Origin: Antarcticibacterium arcticum
GTDB taxonomy: Bacteria > Bacteroidota > Bacteroidia > Flavobacteriales > Flavobacteriaceae
NCBI RefSeq assembly: GCF_007993795.1
Contig: NZ_CP042476.1
Coordinates: 2,604,001-2,668,000 of the forward strand
Direction: 5' to 3'
DNA length: 64,000 nt
How positions within the stretch are numbered: position 1 is the stretch's first letter; each line of letters opens with the position of its first letter. The notes below the pieces were generated by a model. The model saw only the letters and a program-made list of their open reading frames with translations. It searched no databases and was not told where the DNA came from. A program made the translations under genes and the position numbers. Shown piece by piece: positions 51,437 through 58,912 of this stretch.

Positions 51437-53131
51437 TCAACAATTAATATCCCTTAATTTCAACTGCAGGCTTACATTCCCGTTCCATTCATTCTCATCG
51501 ATACTATAAACCGCGTTGAATTTCTTTTTATGTGTAATGAGATCACATTTATTGCCCAGGTTAAAACCAATTGCGTCAATGGCGATAGGACTGTTAGCTT
51601 GTTTCACTCTGCATTTTAGGTGAAGATCCTCACCGCCTACGCATTTTCCATAACCGGTATCCATAAGGTTTTGGGTCATAAAGACGGGAGACATATTTCC
51701 CGGGCCATAAGGGGCAAACTGTTTTAGTATGCGGTGAAATTTAGGGGTGATATCCTCCAGGTTTATCTCTGCATCAATGGCTATTTCTGGGGTTAGAAGT
51801 CGTTTATCAATACTTCCTGAAACCACTTCTTCAAACTTTCTTTTGAAATTTTCGTATTCAGATTCCAATAAGGTGAGGCCGGCAGCATATTTATGGCCTC
51901 CAAATTGCTCAATATGATCACTGCATGCCTCCAGGGCATCATATACATCAAAATCTTTTACAGATCTTGCAGAGGCAGCGAGCTTTTCTCCGCTTCTTGT
52001 GAAGACCAGGGTGGGCCGGTAATAAGTTTCAGTCAATCTTGAAGCAACAATTCCAATAACACCTTTATGCCAGTTTTCATCAAACACCACAGTTGTATAT
52101 CGCTCCTGTTCCTCTAATTCCTCAATTTGAGCAAGGGCTTCAAGGGTTATTGTTCTATCGGCATCCCGGCGATCTGAGTTATATATCTCTATTTCTGAAG
52201 CAAAAATGTTTGCCGTTTCCTGATTTTCCTCTACCAGGAGATCTACGGCGTGCTGGCCATGTTTCATCCTCCCTGCGGCATTTATTCGCGGAGCAATGAT
52301 AAAAACAACATCAGTAATTGTAAGGGTTTCTTTTTTAACCTGCTGCAGGATCGCCCTGAAACCAGGTCTTGGCGCAACATTAATCACCCGAAGGCCGTGA
52401 AAGGCAAGTATCCTGTTCTCCCCGGTAATAGGAACAATATCTGCGCCTATGGCCGTGGCCACCAGATCCAGATATGGAAGCAAAATATCTAAAGGGAAAT
52501 TATTCTTTATAGTCCAGGCCTGCATTAGTTTAAATCCTACCCCGCAGCCACACAATTCTTTGTAAGGATAATCACAATCTTCCCGTTTTGGATCAAGTAC
52601 CGCGACGGCCTGCGGAATTTTAATTCCCGGGCGGTGATGGTCGCAAATTATAAAATCTATATTTTTTTGGGCTGCATAAGCAACCTTGTCAATCGCCTTT
52701 ATGCCGCAATCCAGTGCGATTATGAGGCTTATATCATTATCGGCCGCAAAATCAATTCCCTTATAGGATATCCCGTAACCCTCATCATACCTGTCCGGAA
52801 TATAAGTAGCCACATTGGGATAAAAAGTTTTAAGCCAGGATGAAATTAAGGCTACGCTGGTGGTGCCATCAACATCATAATCACCATACACCAAAATGTT
52901 TTCTTCGCGGTCTATTGCCTGTTCCAGTCGCGCAATGGCAAGGTCCATATCTTTCATAAGAAAGGGGTCATGAAGATCATCCAGGGATGGGCGGAAGAAT
53001 TTTTTGGCTTCTTCAAAATTTTCAATTCCCCGTTGTACCAAAAGTGATGCAACGGGTATACCAATATTCAATTGGGAAGCAAGTCTGGTTACGGTATCTG
53101 GATCTGGTTTAGGCTTTAGGGTCCAACGCAT
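51437..53131 (-). CDS. recJ: Single-stranded-DNA exonuclease RecJ
   Basis: 5'-3' exonuclease for single-stranded DNA in recombination and mismatch repair. 564 residues. The DHH motifs are VYGDYDVDGTTSVALI, LDCGIKAIDKVAYA and FIICDHHRPG; the DHHA1 region includes RINAAGRMKHGQHAVDLL and EQFGGHKYAAGLTL. An OB-fold-like end covers the last ~110 residues. Normal length for the Bacteroidota. Monocistronic in appearance. Confidence 0.96.
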   Translation of the reverse strand: MRWTLKPKPDPDTVTRLASQLNIGIPVASLLVQRGIENFEEAKKFFRPSLDDLHDPFLMKDMDLAIARLEQAIDREENILVYGDYDVDGTTSVALISSWLKTFYPNVATYIPDRYDEGYGISYKGIDFAADNDISLIIALDCGIKAIDKVAYAAQKNIDFIICDHHRPGIKIPQAVAVLDPKREDCDYPYKELCGCGVGFKLMQAWTIKNNFPLDILLPYLDLVATAIGADIVPITGENRILAFHGLRVINVAPRPGFRAILQQVKKETLTITDVVFIIAPRINAAGRMKHGQHAVDLLVEENQETANIFASEIEIYNSDRRDADRTITLEALAQIEELEEQERYTTVVFDENWHKGVIGIVASRLTETYYRPTLVFTRSGEKLAASARSVKDFDVYDALEACSDHIEQFGGHKYAAGLTLLESEYENFKRKFEEVVSGSIDKRLLTPEIAIDAEINLEDITPKFHRILKQFAPYGPGNMSPVFMTQNLMDTGYGKCVGGEDLHLKCRVKQANSPIAIDAIGFNLGNKCDLITHKKKFNAVYSIDENEWNGNVSLQLKLRDINC

Positions 53132-53249
53132 GCATGGGTTGTATTAAGATTTATAATTAGGGGGGGGATCTAAGCCTGCGCTTCGGTATGAGTTCAATTT
53201 AAATTTTTTTGCGGAGTTAGGAAAGGTTCAGAATGAAAAAATGAAAACA

Positions 53250-53921
53250 TTATTTTTTTCCCGAAACCACCACAACTATCTCTCCTTTCGGTGGTTTTTG
53301 AGTGTAATGGGCGAGCACCTCTTTTATTGTACCTCTAATAGTTTCCTCATGAAGTTTGGAGATTTCCCTGGAAACAGAAATTGGCCTGTCTTCCCCAAAA
53401 TACTCGCTAAATTGTGCCAGGCTCTTCAATAATTTATGAGGAGATTCATAAAAAATAACAGTGCGGGTTTCTTCAGCAAGGATTTTTAAACGGGTCTGCC
53501 TTCCCTTTTTAACCGGAAGAAAACCTTCAAAAACAAATTTATCATTTGGAAATCCGCTGTTTACCAGGGCGGGCACAAAAGCGGTTGCCCCGGGCAGGCA
53601 ATCTACCTCAACTCCTGCCTCAACACAGGCGCGCACCAGTAAAAATCCGGGATCAGAAATTGCCGGGGTTCCGGCATCACTAATGAGCGCAAAGGTCTCA
53701 CCGTTTTGTATTCTTCGCACAATAGTTTCAACCGTCCTATGCTCATTGTGCATATGATGGCTGTGCATGGGGGTTTTAATATCAAAATGCTTCAATAATT
53801 TGCCGCTGTTGCGGGTATCTTCGGCCAGGATAAAATCTACCTCCTTCAGCACCCTTATTGCCCGTAAGGTCATATCCTCAAGATTACCAACCGGCGTAGG
53901 TACCAAATATAATTTTGCCAT
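53250..53921 (-). CDS. rsmI: 16S rRNA (cytidine(1402)-2'-O)-methyltransferase
   Basis: SAM-dependent 2'-O-methylation of C1402 in the ribosomal P-site. 223 residues; family members are 220-290, so this is a shorter form lacking an extended C-terminal part. Motifs: LYLVPTPVGNLEDMTLRAI, FILAEDTRNSGKLLKHF, ALISDAGTPAISDPGFLLVR, VDCLPGATAFVPALV and TVIFYESPHKLLKSL. Lies 26 bases after a flavobacterial hypothetical gene on the same strand. Confidence 0.95.
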   Translation of the reverse strand: MAKLYLVPTPVGNLEDMTLRAIRVLKEVDFILAEDTRNSGKLLKHFDIKTPMHSHHMHNEHRTVETIVRRIQNGETFALISDAGTPAISDPGFLLVRACVEAGVEVDCLPGATAFVPALVNSGFPNDKFVFEGFLPVKKGRQTRLKILAEETRTVIFYESPHKLLKSLAQFSEYFGEDRPISVSREISKLHEETIRGTIKEVLAHYTQKPPKGEIVVVVSGKK

Positions 53922-53947
53922 TTTAAGTAACAGGTTTAATAAAGGAT

Positions 53948-54760
53948 CTAGTGCTTAAACTTATTCTCAACAAGGTCGAGAAATTTTTGTTCGTACTCTT
54001 CCTTTCCCGCCCAATTCTTATAATCGGGCTTTACCACCATTTGAATGAACTTTTTGGCTTCGGTGACAGAATCAAAGGTATTTAACTGGGAGATCACCCG
54101 GTTATAATCGGCTGTTTTTCCGTCAAAGAGGTGACGTATAAAAGCAAGGCGTTCGTTAAGGCCAATATTGATCCCGTTTTTAAGTCTGTCATTTAAAGAT
54201 CTTGGCCTTTGTTCCTTGTCCTGTTTTTTTACAGGTTCAAAACTTGGAAGGTTATCATAATCTACTCCTAAATCACGAAAATCTTTTTTCTTTTCAACAG
54301 GGGGTTCTACAAACTTCTCCACTCCGTTTTTGGAGATGATTTTATTGATCATTTGATCCAGATTCTGAGTTTCAGGAGGCATATGCGCAACAATGTCCTT
54401 TATCTTTTCGGTATTTGGCTCGGTGATAGCTTCAGAATCATTAAACTCGGTGCCGTCTGGCAAATAATCATCTTTTTCTTCAATGATATGGGGAACAAAC
54501 TTTGGCGGTTGCGCAGGTTGAGGCTCTTCTTTTTGAACAACTTCCCGGGCAACTTCAGTTTTTGCTGCAACCGGTTCCTTAACTTCAGCAGCAATTTCAG
54601 GAGAAAATGATATAAGGTTTTCTTCAGTAAAAGCAAGCACCGTGATCTTTTCATACAAATCCCGGACCTGTAGTTTTAATGAAGAAATGGAATTCTCATT
54701 CTCGCTGTGTAAAATTTTATTGGCCAATTCTTTCAACTCGGCCTGCAATTTCTTTTTCAT
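53948..54760 (-). CDS. Conserved Bacteroidota hypothetical protein
   Basis: 270 residues, cytoplasmic, no motif with a known function. N-terminal helix (residues ~1-45, basic/coiled-coil like), a Pro/Glu-rich disordered middle (~60-180) and a conserved C-terminal helical domain (SLNDRLKNGINIGLNERLAF, then HLFDGKTADYNRVISQLNTF and VKPDYKNWAGKEEYE). I recall such C-termini in many flavobacterial proteins of unknown role. It precedes rsmI in the same direction. Confidence 0.8.
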   Translation of the reverse strand: MKKKLQAELKELANKILHSENENSISSLKLQVRDLYEKITVLAFTEENLISFSPEIAAEVKEPVAAKTEVAREVVQKEEPQPAQPPKFVPHIIEEKDDYLPDGTEFNDSEAITEPNTEKIKDIVAHMPPETQNLDQMINKIISKNGVEKFVEPPVEKKKDFRDLGVDYDNLPSFEPVKKQDKEQRPRSLNDRLKNGINIGLNERLAFIRHLFDGKTADYNRVISQLNTFDSVTEAKKFIQMVVKPDYKNWAGKEEYEQKFLDLVENKFKH

Positions 54761-54902
54761 CTCAAGATTGTTTTATTTTATGAAGATCTACATTGCATAA
54801 ACCCCTGCAATAATTTTACCATTCAGGTAAGGTAATTGCATTCTCTTTTCAGCTGGTTCACAAATTTAAATAACCTACGGGCGTAAGCCGTTGTATTTTT
54901 AA

Positions 54903-54910
54903 TAAATTTG
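54903..54910 (+). promoter_or_regulatory. Putative tdk -7 promoter element
   Basis: TAAATTTG matches TAnnTTTG, about 50 bases upstream of the tdk ATG. Confidence 0.35.
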
Positions 54911-54963
54911 TTCCAACTTTATGCTGAAGGGGTATGATCCCTTTCGGCACTGAAAATTACAAA

Positions 54964-55605
54964 ATGTTTCTCGAAAATACAGTAAATCATAAAGAGCAAT
55001 TTGGATGGATTGAAGTGATATGCGGATCTATGTTCTCCGGGAAAACCGAAGAACTCATTCGCAGGTTAAAACGCGCAAAATTTGCCAAGCAAAAGGTTGA
55101 GATCTTTAAACCGGCTATAGACAAGCGTTATCACGATGAAATGGTGGTTTCTCATGACTCTAATGAAATTAGATCCACCCCCGTCCCCTCTGCTTCCACA
55201 ATTCGCCTGCTGGCAGATGGATGCGATGTTGTGGGAATTGATGAGGCCCAGTTCTTTGATGATGAAATTGTAACCGTATGCAACGACCTTGCTAACCGGG
55301 GTGTAAGGGTAATTGTGGCAGGGTTGGATATGGACTTTAAAGGAAACCCTTTTGGTCCCATGCCCAATCTAATGGCCACTGCAGAGTATGTGACCAAAGT
55401 TCACGCTGTTTGCACCCGCACGGGAAATCTTGCACAGTTTAGTTATAGAAAAGCGGTGAATGATGATCTTGTTTTTCTTGGGGAAACCGAGGAATATGAG
55501 CCTTTAAGCCGGGGAGCCTTTTATAAAGCAATGTTACAGGAAAGGGTTAAAAATATTCCGGTTAAAGGCGTCCAAACCGTGAATTCAAATAAAAAAAACC
55601 TTTAA
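54964..55605 (+). CDS. tdk: Thymidine kinase
   Basis: Type II thymidine kinase, dT + ATP to dTMP. 213 residues from the ATG at 54964 (MFLENTVNHKEQFGW is the usual flavobacterial start; an ATG at 54934 adds 10 unlike residues). Walker A VICGSMFSGKTEEL, Walker B-like VVGIDEAQFFDDE, and the lasso LVFLGETEEYEPLSRGAFY. The zinc-finger Cys residues of other type II kinases are mostly missing: only one Cys in HAVCTRTGN and none in the YEPLSRGAFY part. Overlaps alr by one base (TAATG). Confidence 0.95.
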   Translation: MFLENTVNHKEQFGWIEVICGSMFSGKTEELIRRLKRAKFAKQKVEIFKPAIDKRYHDEMVVSHDSNEIRSTPVPSASTIRLLADGCDVVGIDEAQFFDDEIVTVCNDLANRGVRVIVAGLDMDFKGNPFGPMPNLMATAEYVTKVHAVCTRTGNLAQFSYRKAVNDDLVFLGETEEYEPLSRGAFYKAMLQERVKNIPVKGVQTVNSNKKNL

Positions 55606-56714
55606 TGCAAAAAACCAGGGAAACTGTACTGGAAATAGACCTTGGCGCTCTTGCCCATAACTATAGGTATTTAAGGGAAAAAGCCGGGAAGGGCGTAAAA
55701 TTCCTGGGAGTAGTAAAAGCATTTGCCTACGGCAATGATGAGGTGGTAATTGCTAAAAAACTAAGCGCACTTGGAGTAGATTACTTTGGGGTGGCTTATA
55801 CTTCTGAAGGGGTCTCCCTGCGGAAGGCCGGAATTGAAAAACCGGTTCTCATATTGCACCCACAATCTTTCAATTTTGAGGAGATTATTGAAAACTGCCT
55901 GGAGCCCAGTATTTACAGTGAATTTGTGCTGAAGGAGTTTATTAAAACTGCGGAAAGGCTGGGCCAGAAAGATTATCCTGTTCATATAAAACTTAATACA
56001 GGGCTCAATAGGTTAGGATTCTCTGAACCTGAAATATCCAAAGTGCTGGAGCATCTTTCAAATACCACGGCAATCAGGATAAAAGGTCTCTATTCCCATC
56101 TTGCTGCCAGTGAAGACTGGAAAGAACGTGAGTTTACTCTTGGCCAGATCAATAGATTTAGAAAAATGGCATTTGAGATTGTCAATGCAATAGGTTACCA
56201 CCCACTTTTACATATAACCAATACTTCCGGGATCGTAAATTATCCCGAAGCCGCATTTGATATGGTACGCGCCGGTTTGGGTTTATATGGATTTGGAAAT
56301 GATCCAGAAATAGATAAACACCTCAAACCAATAGGTACATTAAAAACCATTGTTTCTCAAATAATGAAATTACAACCGGGAGACACGGTTGGGTATAACC
56401 GCGCTTATAAAGCACAGGAAGAAATTACAATTGCCACCCTTCCCCTGGGGTATGCAGATGGGATAAGCAGGCAACTTGGGAACGAAAGATCCGGGGTTTA
56501 TATAAACGGCTACTTTGCTCCCTTAATTGGTAACGTTTGTATGGATATGATCATGGTGAACATTAGTGGCATTGCCTGTGAAGAAGGTGATGAGGTGATC
56601 GTATTCGGGAAAGAACAACCTGTTACTGAATTTGCTAAACAGGCCGGAACAATTTCATATGAATTAATTGCCGGTATCTCCCAGAGAGTGAAAAGAGTTT
56701 ACTTACCTGAATAA
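55605..56714 (+). CDS. alr: Alanine racemase
   Basis: PLP-dependent L-Ala/D-Ala interconversion for peptidoglycan. 369 residues. The PLP Lys is in GVVKAFAYGNDEVV; the opposite-face Tyr base is in VGYNRAYKAQEE; the phosphate-binding segment MVRAGLGLYGFGND follows the barrel. It is coupled to tdk by the TAATG overlap. No second ligase domain is fused. Confidence 0.96.
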   Translation: MQKTRETVLEIDLGALAHNYRYLREKAGKGVKFLGVVKAFAYGNDEVVIAKKLSALGVDYFGVAYTSEGVSLRKAGIEKPVLILHPQSFNFEEIIENCLEPSIYSEFVLKEFIKTAERLGQKDYPVHIKLNTGLNRLGFSEPEISKVLEHLSNTTAIRIKGLYSHLAASEDWKEREFTLGQINRFRKMAFEIVNAIGYHPLLHITNTSGIVNYPEAAFDMVRAGLGLYGFGNDPEIDKHLKPIGTLKTIVSQIMKLQPGDTVGYNRAYKAQEEITIATLPLGYADGISRQLGNERSGVYINGYFAPLIGNVCMDMIMVNISGIACEEGDEVIVFGKEQPVTEFAKQAGTISYELIAGISQRVKRVYLPE

Positions 56715-56786
56715 TCTCATTGTCTTAAACAACTATTCATAAAATTATCTTAAATTGGTTTTAACAACCAACTAAAATCCTCCTAT

Positions 56787-57224
56787 ATGGCATTCTTTCA
56801 AGATTTTAAAGCATTTTTAATGAAGGGCGATATTGTTGCCCTGGCTACAGCGGTAGTAATTGGCGCGGCATTTAATAAGATCGTATCCTCTGTGGTTTCA
56901 GATATTATAATGCCAATTATTGGCCTGCTCACCGGCGGAGAAGACTTTTCCCAAAAATTCATTTCGCTGGATGGGAACAGATATGAAAGCCTGGAGGCTG
57001 CCGTAGAAGCCGAAGCGGCCATTATTACCTATGGGAATCTTATTGATGCCATTATCCACTTTATAATCGTTGGTTTCTTTATTTTCCTGGTGTTAAGGGC
57101 GTATGAAAGAAGTAAAAAGAAAAAAGAAGAGGCCCCTGCTGCCCCGGCCGGGCCAACACAGGAACAATTGTTGATTGAAATAAGAGATGAATTGAAAATT
57201 CAAAATAATCCTAACAGGATCTAA
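56787..57224 (+). CDS. mscL: Large-conductance mechanosensitive channel
   Basis: Releases solutes under hypo-osmotic shock through the inner membrane. 145 residues. First helix FLMKGDIVALATAVVIGAAF, second helix IIHFIIVGFFIFLVLRAYER, and a cytoplasmic amphipathic tail with KKKEEAPAAPAG. The periplasmic loop contains GGEDFSQKFISLDGNRYESL. Length and layout fit the MscL family. Confidence 0.95.
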   Translation: MAFFQDFKAFLMKGDIVALATAVVIGAAFNKIVSSVVSDIIMPIIGLLTGGEDFSQKFISLDGNRYESLEAAVEAEAAIITYGNLIDAIIHFIIVGFFIFLVLRAYERSKKKKEEAPAAPAGPTQEQLLIEIRDELKIQNNPNRI

Positions 57225-57271
57225 TTAATAAAGACGTACGCATACCGCTACACTACATTTTTTAACCCTAA

Positions 57272-57292
57272 ACCCCCCGCAGAGCGGGGGGT
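57272..57292 (+). terminator. Terminator of mscL
   Basis: Stem ACCCCCCGC / GCGGGGGGT with loop AGA, then C and a 7-base T-run. Confidence 0.9.
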
Positions 57293-57383
57293 CTTTTTTT
57301 AACAGGAAAATTTATTGTGTTCAATTTAATACAATGGTAAAAAAATTGCAACCTCATATTATATAAATAAGTAAGCGGTACAA

Positions 57384-57391
57384 TACCTTTG
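57384..57391 (+). promoter_or_regulatory. Putative asd -7 promoter element
   Basis: TACCTTTG fits TAnnTTTG; the leader of ~55 bases holds a short hairpin (GGCT at 57413 with AGCC at 57424). Confidence 0.45.
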
Positions 57392-57449
57392 CCGCTGAAA
57401 CAAAATATAAATGGCTTGAGGGGAGCCGAAATTTAAAAATAAAACTTCA

Positions 57450-58439
57450 ATGAAAATAGCTGTTATAGGTGCTACCGGAATGGTAGGCCAGGTGATCCTG
57501 CAAGTACTGGAAGAAAGAAATTTTCCATTAACAACATTATTACCGGTTGCTTCTGAAAGATCTGTAGGTTCTGAAATTAATTATAAAAATACCGCATATA
57601 AGGTAATAGGCCTGCAGGAAGCTGTAGATTCAAGGCCGGACATCGCCCTTTTTTCTGCCGGGGGTGATACCTCCCTGGAATGGGCTCCAAAATTTGCTGA
57701 GAACGGCACCACCGTAATAGACAATTCCTCTGCCTGGAGAATGGATCCTTCAAAAAAACTTATAATCCCCGAGATCAATGCCGGGGAACTAAAAAGTGAA
57801 GATAAGATTATTGCCAATCCCAATTGTTCTACCATTCAACTGCTCATGGCATTAAAACCATTACACGATGAGTATACAATTAAAAGAGTAGTAGTTTCTA
57901 CTTACCAGTCTATCACAGGGACCGGGGTAAAAGCTGTACAACAGTTGGAAAATGAATATGAGGGTAAAAAAGGAGAAATGGCCTATCCTTACCCAATTCA
58001 CAGAAATGCAATCCCTCAATGTGATGTTTTTACTGAAAACGGTTACACTAAGGAGGAAATGAAACTTACCAATGAGACCAAAAAGATCCTGGGTGATGAT
58101 ACGGTCCTGGTTTCGGCAACCGCAATAAGGATTCCGGTGGTAGGAGGGCACAGCGAAGCAGTGAATGTTCAGTTTGAGAATGATTTTACTGAAAGTGATG
58201 TGCGCCGCATTTTAAGCAATTTCCCCGGAGTAACCGTGCAGGACAATCCCGATGTAAACACCTACCCCATGCCCGTTTATGCTGAAGGCAAAGATGATGT
58301 ATTTGTAGGCAGGATCAGGAGAGATTATTCCCAGGCAAATACACTTAATATGTGGATAGTAGCCGACAATTTGAGAAAAGGAGCAGCCACAAATGCGGTA
58401 CAGATAGCAGAGTTTTTGGTAAATAATAAATTGGTTTAA
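57450..58439 (+). CDS. asd: Aspartate-semialdehyde dehydrogenase
   Basis: NADPH-dependent reduction of aspartyl phosphate for Lys, Met and Thr synthesis. 329 residues. Nucleotide loop IAVIGATGMVGQVILQ; the active-site Cys is C126 in ANPNCSTIQLLMAL; STYQSITGTGVKAVQQL and the His in VVGGHSEAVNVQ complete the site. Full length. Promoter-like TACCTTTG lies upstream; downstream is the metal-cassette promoter region. Confidence 0.97.
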   Translation: MKIAVIGATGMVGQVILQVLEERNFPLTTLLPVASERSVGSEINYKNTAYKVIGLQEAVDSRPDIALFSAGGDTSLEWAPKFAENGTTVIDNSSAWRMDPSKKLIIPEINAGELKSEDKIIANPNCSTIQLLMALKPLHDEYTIKRVVVSTYQSITGTGVKAVQQLENEYEGKKGEMAYPYPIHRNAIPQCDVFTENGYTKEEMKLTNETKKILGDDTVLVSATAIRIPVVGGHSEAVNVQFENDFTESDVRRILSNFPGVTVQDNPDVNTYPMPVYAEGKDDVFVGRIRRDYSQANTLNMWIVADNLRKGAATNAVQIAEFLVNNKLV

Positions 58440-58464
58440 TTCCTGCTTTTAAGATGTTAAATAT

Positions 58465-58497
58465 GGGAACATTGTTGTAAAGTCTGACCTTGTTCCC
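58465..58497. promoter_or_regulatory. Candidate operator: GGGAACA / TGTTCCC inverted repeat over a promoter
   Basis: Perfect 7-bp arms (58465-58471 and 58491-58497) with 19 bases between; outer span 33 bp. The first arm is upstream of the TTG (-33) and the second abuts the -7 element at 58499, so a dimeric regulator could block or reset RNA polymerase here. Confidence 0.45.
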
Positions 58498-58506
58498 CTA
58501 TTTTTG
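58475..58506 (+). promoter_or_regulatory. Promoter of the small-protein/TonB receptor operon
   Basis: TTG at 58475-58477 and TATTTTTG at 58499-58506, separated by 21 bases, fit the Bacteroidota -33/-7 pair. The leader to the ATG at 58513 is only a few bases. Confidence 0.5.
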
Positions 58507-58512
58507 CGTTTC

Positions 58513-58830
58513 ATGAAATTAATCAGCCCATATATTAGTGGCCTTTTAGGCCTTATTATAATTGCAGCAACTTTGCTGCAATCTATACATGAGCTAAGTC
58601 ATAACATAGCTGCTGATGATTTTTCCGGGGAAATGACCATTAATCCTGTTGCCCTGGATTGTGACTTGTGCGATTTTCATTTTTCTTCAGTAGATCTCCC
58701 GGAACACAATAATCATAATCTTTATTTACCATTCAAGGAAAGTGTTTACAGTATATCTATAACCGCTACTGTATATCCTTTTACCCACAACCTGTTCTCC
58801 TTACGGGCTCCTCCGGCAGTGATTGCCTAA
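58513..58830 (+). CDS. Small Cys/His membrane-associated protein upstream of the TonB receptor
   Basis: 105 residues from the ATG at 58513; a TTG at 58504 overlaps the -7 element. One hydrophobic segment at residues ~8-23 (SGLLGLIIIAATLLQ) acts as signal or anchor. Then potential metal ligands: His26 and His30 (SIHELSHN), C50-x-x-C53 with a nearby His56 (CDLCDFHF), His65 and His68 (EHNNHN). It ends FSLRAPPAVIA; SLRxPP recurs in the second small protein downstream. Probably a periplasmic metal-binding or accessory protein. A hairpin separates it from the receptor gene. Confidence 0.7.
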   Translation: MKLISPYISGLLGLIIIAATLLQSIHELSHNIAADDFSGEMTINPVALDCDLCDFHFSSVDLPEHNNHNLYLPFKESVYSISITATVYPFTHNLFSLRAPPAVIA

Positions 58831-58853
58831 TCAAGAGTTATTATTTTAACCTT

Positions 58854-58883
58854 ACTCTTTTGGCCTGACCAAAACCAAAGAGT
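58854..58883 (+). promoter_or_regulatory. Hairpin between the small protein and the TonB receptor gene
   Basis: ACTCTTTTGG and CCAAAGAGT form a stem with one bulged base; nine T follow after 8 more bases (58892-58900). It could be an attenuator that lowers receptor expression relative to the first gene; efficiency is uncertain because the T-run is not adjacent. Confidence 0.4.
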
Positions 58884-58912
58884 TATCCTGATTTTTTTTT
58901 AATCACTGTACC

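Noticed and set aside
57413..57427. Short hairpin in the asd leader as a riboswitch
   Set aside because: Only a 4-bp stem; no aptamer core of the lysine or SAM classes can be drawn around it.
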